Positions 27,135 through 35,264 of a stretch of DNA of 64,000 bases are shown in pieces. Each line of letters begins with the position of its first letter. Positions within the stretch are counted from its first letter, which is position 1. This stretch comes from Calditrichia bacterium (GTDB taxonomy: Bacteria; Calditrichota; Calditrichia; Calditrichales; J004). The DNA lies in NCBI GenBank assembly GCA_020635035.1, contig JACKAO010000007.1:186001-250000 (forward strand). The letters are read 5' to 3'. The notes under the pieces were generated by a model, which saw only the letters and a list, made by a program, of their open reading frames with translations, was not told the origin of the DNA and did no database searches. The position numbers were made by a program, and so were the translations under genes.

Positions 27135-27971
27135 ATGATGCAGCATTCAGTTATTGAAATTTCAGAAAAAGAGTATGCAAAGATTTCGCAATTGGTGTAT
27201 AACCGCTTTGGGATTAACCTTGGTACAAAAAAACAATCCCTGGTAATGAACCGGCTTCGTAAAGTACTTCTTGAAAACAACTTCAATAATTTTGAACAGT
27301 TTTATAAATACATTCAGGAAGATAAAAGCGGAGTCGGTCTTGATATCCTTATAAATAAAATTTCTACAAATCTTACTTACTTTGCCCGTGAAAATGAGCA
27401 TTTTAATTATTTGCAGGAGACAGTAATTCCGGCACTCCGTTCCACTCCAAAAGTAAGTTCAGAAAAAGCAATGCGTATCTGGTGCGCCGGATGTTCTACA
27501 GGAGAAGAAGCTTATACTCTGGCAATGGTAATGCGCAGTGCTTACAAAAATACAGATAATTGGAATTTAGGTGTATTGGCAACCGACATTTCTGCAAGGG
27601 CCCTGGAAATTGCAAAAACCGGTATTTACAGTGCTGACAATGTAAAAAAACTTAGTGACCCGGCCTATAAGAATGGATTTATAAAAGTTCCGGGTGACAA
27701 ATATCAGGTTCAAAGCGAAATTCAGAAACTTGTACTTTTCAGAAGACTAAATCTGATGCGTGCTGAATTTCCTTTTCAAAAAAAATTTCATACCATTTTT
27801 TGCAGAAATGTAATGATCTATTTTGATAGTGAAACACGTAAAAATCTAATTAAGAAATTTCATCAGCATCTGGTTGAAGGCGGGTATCTTTTTATTGGCC
27901 ATTCTGAAAGCCTGGGACGTGATAATCCTTATTTTAAATATATCCGGCCTGCGGTTTATGCGAGGGTTTAA
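27135..27971 (+). CDS. cheR: Chemotaxis protein methyltransferase CheR
   Basis: Methylates receptor glutamates using S-adenosylmethionine. 278 aa. N-terminal helical domain (1-75), then the methyltransferase with ISTNLTYFARENEHF, the SAM motif IWCAGCSTGEEAYTLAM, LATDISARALEIA and FHTIFCRNVMIYFD, ending GHSES. Starts 8 nt after the receptor gene. Confidence 0.96.
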   Translation: MMQHSVIEISEKEYAKISQLVYNRFGINLGTKKQSLVMNRLRKVLLENNFNNFEQFYKYIQEDKSGVGLDILINKISTNLTYFARENEHFNYLQETVIPALRSTPKVSSEKAMRIWCAGCSTGEEAYTLAMVMRSAYKNTDNWNLGVLATDISARALEIAKTGIYSADNVKKLSDPAYKNGFIKVPGDKYQVQSEIQKLVLFRRLNLMRAEFPFQKKFHTIFCRNVMIYFDSETRKNLIKKFHQHLVEGGYLFIGHSESLGRDNPYFKYIRPAVYARV

Positions 27972-27973
27972 TT

Positions 27974-29029
27974 ATGCAGAGTAAAACGCGTGTTCTGATT
28001 GTTGATGATTCGCCGGTTGTACGCAATATTCTATCGCATGGTCTTTCTATGTCTGAAGACATTGAAGTTGTTGCTACTGCAAGTGATCCATACATCGCAA
28101 GGGATATGATTGTAAAACATCGTCCTGATGTTCTTACTCTTGATGTTGAAATGCCGCGTATGAATGGCCTGGAGTTTTTGAAAAAGCTGATGCCACAATA
28201 TCCTTTACCGGTTATTATGGTTAGTTCTTTAACTGATTCGGGTTCAAGCATTACTCTGGATGCACTTTCTGCAGGTGCTGTGGATTTTGTATGTAAACCG
28301 GTTGATAATCTTCAAAATGGCCTTGCAGAAATGATGTCTGATCTTTCGGAAAAGATCAAAACAGCATCACATGTTGATGTTTCAAGCTATAAAAGAAGCA
28401 GACCTGTTGAAGAAAAAGTAAAACGAACAGAAGTTGAATCTCTTAAAAATATCAGTGATAAAATTATTGCTATCGGGGCTTCAACTGGTGGTACAGAAGC
28501 TATCCGCAAGGTTATAACTAACTTACCTGCCAAATCTCCTGGTATTGTAATCGTGCAGCATATGCCGGAAAAGTTTACAAAAATGTTTGCCGACCGTTTA
28601 GATGAGCAATCTGCACTTAATGTCAGGGAAGCAAAATCAGGCGATGTCATCGAACCCGGAGTAGTATTAATCGCTCCCGGCGGAAAGCAGATGCAGGTTA
28701 TAAAATCTGATAATACCTATAAAGTTATTTGTCGTGATGGAGCAAAAGTATGCGGTCATAAGCCTTCTGTAGATGTGTTGTTCAGATCTGTTGCCCGTTA
28801 TGCAAAAAATAAAGCAATTGGAATAATTTTAACCGGAATGGGAAGTGATGGTGCGGACGCGCTTGTTAAAATGCGTGAAGCAGGAGCCCGAACATTCGCC
28901 CAGGATGAAAAAACATGTGTTGTTTTTGGCATGCCTAAAGAAGCTTATGCCCGTGGTGGCGCAGAACAATTGGTAGCCCTGAACATGATCCCCCAAAAAA
29001 TACGAATGTTACTCGAGGATATGAACTGA
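27974..29029 (+). CDS. cheB: Chemotaxis methylesterase/glutamine deamidase CheB
   Basis: Demethylates receptors; activated by CheA. 351 aa. Receiver (1-120) with Asp57 in LTLDVEMPRMNG, linker, and CheB methylesterase domain (about 155-345) with Ser in GASTGGTEA, His in QHMPEKFTKMFADRLD and the catalytic Asp in LTGMGSDGADAL. 2 nt after cheR; its stop TGA shares a base with the cheD start. Confidence 0.97.
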   Translation: MQSKTRVLIVDDSPVVRNILSHGLSMSEDIEVVATASDPYIARDMIVKHRPDVLTLDVEMPRMNGLEFLKKLMPQYPLPVIMVSSLTDSGSSITLDALSAGAVDFVCKPVDNLQNGLAEMMSDLSEKIKTASHVDVSSYKRSRPVEEKVKRTEVESLKNISDKIIAIGASTGGTEAIRKVITNLPAKSPGIVIVQHMPEKFTKMFADRLDEQSALNVREAKSGDVIEPGVVLIAPGGKQMQVIKSDNTYKVICRDGAKVCGHKPSVDVLFRSVARYAKNKAIGIILTGMGSDGADALVKMREAGARTFAQDEKTCVVFGMPKEAYARGGAEQLVALNMIPQKIRMLLEDMN

Positions 29030-29514
29030 TGGAATTAATTAATGTAGGTGTTGGTGAAATCGGCGTCTCCAATAAACCGGGAACGGTAGTGAAAACATAT
29101 GCCTTAGGTTCCTGTGTTGCACTTATATTCATAGCACCTAAGCTAAATGCTGTCGGGATGGCACATATTGCATTACCTGAATCGACCTATGCAAATGGAA
29201 AGGCAAAAAGTTTACCCGGATATTTTGCAGATGTAGCAATTCCGCATCTTATTGAAAAGTTTAAGGCATTCGGAGTTAAGAAAAATTCTGAAGTAATTGT
29301 TAAGATGACGGGTGGTGCAAAAATAATGGATCCTGATGAGCGATTTAATATAGGTAAGCGAAATGTACTTGCCGCCAAGAAAATGTTGTGGAAGTACAAA
29401 CTGGGTGCCATCGCTGAAGATGTTGGCAAAAATTTCAGCAGGACAGTAAGTGTTTCTGTAGATACTGGAAAAATAACTGTAAGTTCTCCCGGACGGGGAG
29501 AATGGAATATATAA
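29029..29514 (+). CDS. cheD: Chemoreceptor glutamine deamidase CheD
   Basis: Deamidates receptor glutamines and in some species interacts with CheC. 161 aa. The catalytic Cys29 (LGSCVAL) and His46 (GMAHIALP) are in the family positions, with GGAKIM downstream. 1-nt overlap with cheB means translational coupling. Confidence 0.95.
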   Translation: MELINVGVGEIGVSNKPGTVVKTYALGSCVALIFIAPKLNAVGMAHIALPESTYANGKAKSLPGYFADVAIPHLIEKFKAFGVKKNSEVIVKMTGGAKIMDPDERFNIGKRNVLAAKKMLWKYKLGAIAEDVGKNFSRTVSVSVDTGKITVSSPGRGEWNI

Positions 29515-29530
29515 AAGCAGGTAGGATATT

Positions 29531-29914
29531 ATGAACCAAGTATTAATAGTGGATGATTCTTCAATGGCGCGTACACTCATTAAGCGGAGCCTGGAAATCT
29601 GTGGTTTTGAAAATATGGAGATCAGCGAAGCGCCAAATGGCAAAGAAGCGCTGGATATAATGAAAAACAAACCTTTCGATCTTGTGTTTACGGATCTTAA
29701 TATGCCGGTACTTGATGGTGAAGGCCTGCTAAAGAGAATAAAAAGCTCACCAAAATTGAATCATATTCCTGTTGTAATAATTTCAAGTAAAACAAATTCT
29801 GCAACAGAACGGAAATTGATTGCCGATCACGCGCAGGCTGTACTGTCAAAGCCGCTTTCAATACCAGAGCTTAATTCTGTTCTGGAAAACTCATTGAATT
29901 TAGCAAAAATCTGA
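29531..29914 (+). CDS. Single-domain response regulator (CheY-like)
   Basis: 127 aa receiver: DD pair at 8-9, Asp55 in LVFTDLNMPVLDG, Ser at IISS and Lys in LSKPL. It lacks the FliM-binding hallmarks of the second CheY (30497), notably the Tyr before the Lys loop, so it may be a phosphate sink or an additional motor or adaptation regulator. RBS AGGTAGGA; followed 10 nt later by the CheX-like gene. Confidence 0.88.
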   Translation: MNQVLIVDDSSMARTLIKRSLEICGFENMEISEAPNGKEALDIMKNKPFDLVFTDLNMPVLDGEGLLKRIKSSPKLNHIPVVIISSKTNSATERKLIADHAQAVLSKPLSIPELNSVLENSLNLAKI

Positions 29915-29924
29915 GGTAACAATT

Positions 29925-30392
29925 ATGAATTATGAATTAGATCAAATAAGTGAAGAACTCACTGAAGCCATTTCAGAATCGTTTGAGAATCTTTTTTTTG
30001 CTGATATAGAACAGTGTGTTAGTGTTAACGAAATCGAAACAGAAGAAGAAGCCTTAATCGTTTCTGTAGATACAATTGCTCCATTCAAAGGCAAAGTAGG
30101 TTTAATAATCGATAAAGAAATGTCTGAAGAAATTGTAATGGAAATGGTTGGCGGGGATTTTGACCTTATTGATAAAGAAATGATTGCTGATGCCTTATCA
30201 GAAATTGGAAATACGATCGTTGGTCGATTCTTGTCTAAAATAGTGCCGGAAGATGAGGAATTCTCTCTTGGATTTCCTGAATGCATAAAGTGGAATCCAG
30301 ACGATTATAATTATAAAAGCAGTGAAAATTGTAAATTATTTGATCTGGAACTTGAAGATAAGCACGTCTTTTGTGTGCTGAACAAGGATTAA
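29925..30392 (+). CDS. cheX: CheX-like CheY-P phosphatase
   Basis: 155 aa of the CheC/CheX/FliY phosphatase superfamily. One Exx N catalytic helix is visible: MIADALSEIGNTIVGRF with Glu93 and Asn96. A single such helix fits CheX, not two-site CheC. The N-terminal TEAISESFENLFF helix is also CheX-like. It sits between two CheY-type genes, consistent with dephosphorylating one of them. Gene symbol assigned by family resemblance. Confidence 0.82.
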   Translation: MNYELDQISEELTEAISESFENLFFADIEQCVSVNEIETEEEALIVSVDTIAPFKGKVGLIIDKEMSEEIVMEMVGGDFDLIDKEMIADALSEIGNTIVGRFLSKIVPEDEEFSLGFPECIKWNPDDYNYKSSENCKLFDLELEDKHVFCVLNKD

Positions 30393-30428
30393 CTGATTTA
30401 AAATAAGCCAAAAAATTAGGTTCCTGCT

Positions 30429-30473
30429 TCAAAAGCTTAAAAAACTGACGAATACAGAATTAGCAGCTTTTGA
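30429..30473 (+). promoter_or_regulatory. Inverted repeat in the leader of cheY
   Basis: TCAAAAGCT (30429-30437) and AGCTTTTGA (30465-30473) form a 9-bp perfect stem with a 27-nt loop, extendable by one wobble pair, in the 104-nt gap before cheY. The right arm ends 14 nt before the AAGGAG site (30487-30492). It could set the cheY to cheX ratio by mRNA processing. No T-tract follows. Confidence 0.35.
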
Positions 30474-30496
30474 GAAAAAGGCAACAAGGAGAAAAA

Positions 30497-30874
30497 ATGG
30501 AAGGTAAAAAAGTTATTTTTGTAGAAGATTCACCCACAATGCGCCGAATAATTATGAATTCCCTTAATAAGATTGGGATTAATGATGTAACCGAAGCAGA
30601 AAACGGACTTGACGCTCTGGATAAAATGGGTGATGCCAGTTGGGATATGGTAATCACAGACTGGAACATGCCGGAAATGAATGGCGAAGAATTGGTAAAA
30701 GAGCTTCGCAGTAAAAGTAATTTCAGTAAAACACCAATATTAATGATAACAACCCGTGGTATGCAGGATGATGTTATGACTGCAATTAAAATGGGTGTTA
30801 ATGGCTATATCGTTAAACCTTTTACACCGGAAGTATTAAAGAAAAAAATTGCTGAAATATTTAGCGCCTCTTAA
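30497..30874 (+). CDS. cheY: Chemotaxis response regulator CheY
   Basis: 126 aa. Canonical CheY: Asp55 in MVITDWNMPEMNG (the DWNMP form typical of motor-binding CheY), Thr85/86 in MITTRG, Tyr104 and Lys107 in GYIVKPFTPE. Binds the flagellar switch when phosphorylated. ATG 30497 is chosen over an upstream in-frame ATG (30470) because AAGGAG lies directly before it. The CheZ-like gene follows after 14 nt. Confidence 0.96.
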   Translation: MEGKKVIFVEDSPTMRRIIMNSLNKIGINDVTEAENGLDALDKMGDASWDMVITDWNMPEMNGEELVKELRSKSNFSKTPILMITTRGMQDDVMTAIKMGVNGYIVKPFTPEVLKKKIAEIFSAS

Positions 30875-30888
30875 CAGGAAAGGTCAGA

Positions 30889-31539
30889 ATGATGAAAGAG
30901 ATCAATAATCTCGATGATGTATTACTGCAAATTGAAAACCTGAAACATACAATGAAATTCAGCAATGAACTTTTCCCAATAATGAAAGATCTTTTTGTTT
31001 TCTTAAAAGATATGATTCCGTTACTACTTGAAGCTAATATTTCAATCAAGGAAAGTACTTCTCGTATACCAACTGCTACAGATAATATTAATAATGTTTC
31101 AAAAATGACTGAGACTTCGACTAACCAGGTATTAGATTCTATTGAAGAAATTACAGTAAAACTCAATAACCTGGGTGAAATGATTAAATCAGATGATAGC
31201 AAGGAAAATCAGAATCTTCTTCTGGAAGATATAGGAAATATGGTAAATGAAATCATCTTCGCTTTTCAGTTTCAGGATATTACTACCCAAAAATTAGAAC
31301 ACACAAGCAGGATTTTAAGGACTGTTCATGACAAATTTGTAGCGCTTTTTAAATCATTTGACCAGATGCGTAACAACAGTGAACTTGGAAGCGAAGTTGC
31401 CCGTGCTATAGAGTTTGAATTTGAAAAGCAAAAACTAGTAGGGCAGGAAAACAAAGAGTATTTTGAGTCGAATACTCAGGACATTATGCGACAAAATGTT
31501 GAAATATCGCAGGACGATATAGACCGCTTCTTTAAATAA
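30889..31539 (+). CDS. cheZ: CheZ-like CheY-P phosphatase
   Basis: 216 aa, all-helical. The active-site pattern FQDITTQKLEH (Asp130, Gln134) lines up with the FQDLTGQ motif of CheZ, whose Asp and Gln catalyse CheY dephosphorylation. Before it lies the IPTATDNINNVSKMTE four-helix-bundle segment seen in CheZ. The C-terminus reads SQDDIDRFFK (207-216), closely matching the CheY-binding peptide at the N-terminus of FliM (ILSQDEIDALL here). Adjacent to cheY. Divergent from enterobacterial CheZ overall, so the name rests on these motifs and position. Confidence 0.82.
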   Translation: MMKEINNLDDVLLQIENLKHTMKFSNELFPIMKDLFVFLKDMIPLLLEANISIKESTSRIPTATDNINNVSKMTETSTNQVLDSIEEITVKLNNLGEMIKSDDSKENQNLLLEDIGNMVNEIIFAFQFQDITTQKLEHTSRILRTVHDKFVALFKSFDQMRNNSELGSEVARAIEFEFEKQKLVGQENKEYFESNTQDIMRQNVEISQDDIDRFFK

Positions 31540-31565
31540 AATTGCCTAAAATTAATGAGGGATAT

Positions 31566-31838
31566 ATGAGTGTTTTTGACGAATTTAAATCGGGAGATTT
31601 ATCAGATGTTTTTAAGGCGTCCAAAGCGAGACGCACAAGTTCGATTATAAAAAAAGACCAGGTACGTGAAGTCTCTTCCATTAAAAAAATAAATCCTTAC
31701 GAAAATAATCATATACCTACAAACAAAGGTAAAATCACCCCCCTGACTGATAACGATGAGATTATCGGTTTTATCTATGAATGTTCTTGCGGAGAGATAG
31801 CGAAGATAGTTTTCGACTTCGAAGAAACTTCAGGATAG
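31566..31838 (+). CDS. Small unknown protein with a CxC motif
   Basis: 90 aa from ATG 31566 (GAGGGA site at 31557-31562); an earlier TTG at 31542 lacks one. The N-terminal half is basic and polar; the C-terminal half has IGFIYECSCGEIAKIVFDFE, a CxCG knuckle with only two cysteines, suggesting half of a zinc site completed by dimerisation or no metal at all. Conserved placement next to cheZ suggests a chemotaxis role, not shown. The next gene starts 5 nt after the stop. Confidence 0.7.
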   Translation: MSVFDEFKSGDLSDVFKASKARRTSSIIKKDQVREVSSIKKINPYENNHIPTNKGKITPLTDNDEIIGFIYECSCGEIAKIVFDFEETSG

Positions 31839-31843
31839 AAATT

Positions 31844-33235
31844 GTGAAAATTGTAAGAACAAAAATTTCTGCAGATAAACTCGCAGCCTTTTTGACAATA
31901 CTCTCTGAACCTGACCAATTCCCTACTGCAAACGAAGTTACAGACCTTCTCAATAAAGAAGGTATTGTTTTTGGTATCGATAAAACCCTGATTGAAAGCA
32001 TAACAGATAAAAAAGAACCGGTAACTTCGGTTTTAATTGCACAAGGCGAGAAACCACGCGGACGATTTAAATGGCATATCAGCCTTGATAATCCAAACAG
32101 GCCAACTATAACTTCAACAGACCGCGCTGATTTTAAACAATTAATTTCTTATAACTATGTTGAAAAAGGCCAGGAAATCTTAACTCTCATGGAACCATCC
32201 TTTACCCGGACAGGAATAACTGTAGAAGGTCAAAAAACAGAAGAGTCCGCAGGATATAATAAACTACCGGATGTTGAAAACATAAAGATTTCGGAAGATG
32301 GTAATACTTTGATTGCGGATGAAAATGGTTATCTTATTTGGGAAGACGAACGACTTACTATAAGTACTATCTTTCATGTGAAGGGGGATGTTGATTATAG
32401 CACAGGAAATCTTAAAGTAAAGGGACCTGTAAAAATAGATGGCGATGTACGTTCAGGTTTCCGGGTTGAAACAGATTCTTCAATTTATGTAGGCGGTACA
32501 GTTGATGCTGCCAATTTATACGCACAGCATGGTGATATTACTATTATTCATGGAATTCTTGGACAAAACAGGGCAAAAATATTATGTGGTGGAAGTTTAA
32601 AATGTGCCTTTGCCCAGGATGCAAATATTGCAGTTAATCAGGATGTTGATATTGACCAATATGCTATAAACTGTATTATATCTGCTGGGGGAACAGTGAG
32701 AACAAACATTGATCGTTCTTTTATTCGTGGCGGAAGTATTACAGCAGAAAAAGGAATTTATACATCCACAGTTGGTTCGCAGAGATCAACTTATACTGAA
32801 CTAAAAATACGAAATTATAAGGAAGGCGATAGTCAAAGCCAATTATGGAAACTAAGCAGGGAAAGAGCCAATCTTAAAATACGTCTGTCATCTCTGCAGA
32901 AAAGAGGTGATTTCCTTAATATTCTGAAGAATGGGATTGAAGAGCTTTCTTATGCAAAAAAAGAAGAAGTTTTATACATAAAAAATGAGACGGAACGACT
33001 GCTTCAAAAATTGAATGCGTTGGACCACGAAGAAGATATTTTACAAAAAGCGACGTTATCAGAAACTTTTAATAAAGAAATCCACATTACAAACACCCTT
33101 TATAGAAATGTTCTAATTGATATAAGTGGAAGTGAGTATTACTCCGACCATGAATTAAGTTCCGTAGGTTTCATGAAAATTAATGATGAGATTATTGTCA
33201 GTCCTATACAAAAAGCAGAGTCTGAGACCGTATAA
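31844..33235 (+). CDS. DUF342/FapA-type polymer-forming protein, second copy
   Basis: 463 aa from GTG 31844. N-terminal regulatory part (1-90), a DUF342 beta-helical core (about 180-320: VDYSTGNLKVKGPVKIDGDV, then VYVGGTVDAANLYA-type repeats, AGGTVRTNIDRSFIRGG), then a coiled coil (about 345-420). Same family as the 19753 product but distinct in sequence; N- and C-terminal domains differ. It continues the chemotaxis operon. Upstream in-frame codons back to 31781 overlap the CxC gene and are not used. Confidence 0.85.
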   Translation: MKIVRTKISADKLAAFLTILSEPDQFPTANEVTDLLNKEGIVFGIDKTLIESITDKKEPVTSVLIAQGEKPRGRFKWHISLDNPNRPTITSTDRADFKQLISYNYVEKGQEILTLMEPSFTRTGITVEGQKTEESAGYNKLPDVENIKISEDGNTLIADENGYLIWEDERLTISTIFHVKGDVDYSTGNLKVKGPVKIDGDVRSGFRVETDSSIYVGGTVDAANLYAQHGDITIIHGILGQNRAKILCGGSLKCAFAQDANIAVNQDVDIDQYAINCIISAGGTVRTNIDRSFIRGGSITAEKGIYTSTVGSQRSTYTELKIRNYKEGDSQSQLWKLSRERANLKIRLSSLQKRGDFLNILKNGIEELSYAKKEEVLYIKNETERLLQKLNALDHEEDILQKATLSETFNKEIHITNTLYRNVLIDISGSEYYSDHELSSVGFMKINDEIIVSPIQKAESETV

Positions 33236-33273
33236 TAATCGAAAAAAATCAGTACACATCATAAGAGGCAATT

Positions 33274-34656
33274 ATGAACAAAGAAATCCAAAACAAAAAA
33301 TCATCTGAATATTCAATCCTGATTGTTGATGATGACCGGGACGTATTGGATTTGATAAAGGATGTATTGGAAGACGATCGTTTTAATCTGGTTACAAAGC
33401 AGGATTCAAAGCAGGCTTTGAAAATAATGGATGATCATAAATTTGATATAATTATTACAGATCTTATGATGCCGGGTATCGATGGTATGCAACTTATTAA
33501 TGCGGCAAAAGAGAAAAATGCAGATTGTAAAGCAATTGTAATAACAGGGCATGCTTCTGTTGATTCTGCAGTGCAAGCCCTGCAATTAGGTGTTTTTGAT
33601 TATGTAAATAAACCTATAAACCAGGCTGAAATTAAAAACATAGTTGAACGTTCTCTTGAAAATCTTGATTTGCAATTAGCCAATAAAAAACTGCATAAAA
33701 AGAATGAGCGCATTTTATCTAATCTCACACTCTTAATTGAGATTAATAAGATCCTTTTCCAGGTGACAGATATTAATCATGCTTTTGAAATGGTTCTTGA
33801 TACATTAACAGATTATTTCAAGATAGAAAAATGTGCTATTTTTATGGAAGATATAGAAACGGGAATATTTGATATATCATTAGCCCGAAAACTGGATCCG
33901 GACTTTATGGAATTAAAATTCAGTCTTGCTGAAAAGGTAAATAACACAAACATATCACGCGATAGAGAAACAGTAATTCATGTTCCTGAAGGTCTTATCA
34001 CATTTAACCAAAAACAAATAAAGTGCGCATCGGGATACATTGTTTTTTCCCCGGTTACATTTCAGGATTTTGTGATGGGCTATATCCTTATTCATTTGGA
34101 TAATGAAAAATGTCCTGCACCCGAATTATTAGCTATGGTTAATATTCTTGCTTTGCAGATTGCACCTTTAATGAATACGTTTAATAAAAATCGGCAAAAA
34201 ACCCATCTGGAAACTAATATCACTTATATGATACGTGAGCGCATTGAAATGGCCAAAGATATTTTAAGTCCTATCTCGTTTGCTCTTTTACGCCCTGTGT
34301 TTTTTAGCCCATCCGGTGATGGCTTTGCATACAAAAATTTAATTGGTACATTACAGCAGTATATTGCCAAAAATATACCGGATGAATTTATTTTACATTG
34401 GCAATCTCAGGATACAGCTCTTTTAATTATGCCGGAAGTTGATTATTTTAAAGCTGAAACATTTTGTAAAAATTTAAAAAATTTAACCGAGAACAATTAC
34501 CAGCCTAATGAAACAGGTGCAAAAGTGGATTTAAATTTTTCATGCCTGGGATATCCTGAAGCCGGAAATACTGCTCGCGAGATCACTGACCATCTTTGGG
34601 TAAAACTTTTGCAGGAGATTTCATTTGCCGAACGTGAACATCTTGTTATTAATTAA
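33274..34656 (+). CDS. Response regulator with GAF-like and degenerate GGDEF-like domains
   Basis: 460 aa. Receiver 1-130 with Asp63 in IIITDLMMPGIDG and Lys in VNKPI; a helix linker; a GAF-like sensor (about 155-300) ; a C-terminal domain (about 320-455) whose strand-helix pattern resembles GGDEF but has no GG(D/E)EF motif or metal-binding aspartates (the corresponding stretch is FILHWQSQDTALLIMPE). It is therefore inferred not to make cyclic di-GMP. First of three consecutive receiver genes that end with the sigma-54 activator. Confidence 0.82.
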   Translation: MNKEIQNKKSSEYSILIVDDDRDVLDLIKDVLEDDRFNLVTKQDSKQALKIMDDHKFDIIITDLMMPGIDGMQLINAAKEKNADCKAIVITGHASVDSAVQALQLGVFDYVNKPINQAEIKNIVERSLENLDLQLANKKLHKKNERILSNLTLLIEINKILFQVTDINHAFEMVLDTLTDYFKIEKCAIFMEDIETGIFDISLARKLDPDFMELKFSLAEKVNNTNISRDRETVIHVPEGLITFNQKQIKCASGYIVFSPVTFQDFVMGYILIHLDNEKCPAPELLAMVNILALQIAPLMNTFNKNRQKTHLETNITYMIRERIEMAKDILSPISFALLRPVFFSPSGDGFAYKNLIGTLQQYIAKNIPDEFILHWQSQDTALLIMPEVDYFKAETFCKNLKNLTENNYQPNETGAKVDLNFSCLGYPEAGNTAREITDHLWVKLLQEISFAEREHLVIN

Positions 34657-34671
34657 AATAGAGCGAATAAT

Positions 34672-35226
34672 ATGAACAACTCAATTTTAATTGTAGATGA
34701 TGATGTAACCTTACTTGAAATGATCAGTGAAGGTTTGTCTGAACATGGTTACCGGGTAATTGTAGCTGAACACCCGGAAGAAGCATTACGTAAAATTAAA
34801 AATGTTGACGTTCGATTTGCACTTCTTGACTATGATCTGAACGTGCCTGAGTTGAATGGTGTAGAACTTGCCCAAAAGTTAAGATTTCAGGCCCCGGATG
34901 TTATAATTATGATTATGACCGGGTATCATAACATTAAGTTTGCTGTTGAAGCGATGCGCAATTTCAAATTTGATTATATGATTAAACCATTCCGGATTGA
35001 CCAGGTTATTTCAGCATTTGAACGTTCATTAAGAGAATATGAACTTGTTGAAGAAAATAAAAGTTTATACCGTTCTATCCTTGAACTGGAAGAAGAAGTT
35101 GCTTCTCTGAAAGAACAATTGAATGAAAAAGACAGCGGGCAGGTCAGAGTAATTAACCGATCTTCCAAAAAGATGATTTCTAACTCAAAAGCTATTGATA
35201 TCTATAAAAAACAACAAAGTTTATAA
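34672..35226 (+). CDS. Response regulator with C-terminal coiled coil
   Basis: 184 aa. Receiver with DD at 10-11, acceptor Asp53 in FALLDYDLN and Lys in MIKPFR; the usual MP motif is replaced by VPELNG. After the receiver, a coiled coil (about 118-152, EEEVASLKEQLNEKD) and a basic tail with no DNA-binding domain. It may work as an adaptor in the relay with its two neighbours. Confidence 0.85.
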   Translation: MNNSILIVDDDVTLLEMISEGLSEHGYRVIVAEHPEEALRKIKNVDVRFALLDYDLNVPELNGVELAQKLRFQAPDVIIMIMTGYHNIKFAVEAMRNFKFDYMIKPFRIDQVISAFERSLREYELVEENKSLYRSILELEEEVASLKEQLNEKDSGQVRVINRSSKKMISNSKAIDIYKKQQSL

Positions 35227-35264
35227 ATCCTTTTTTTTAATATAAGTATATACAGGGATCCCTT

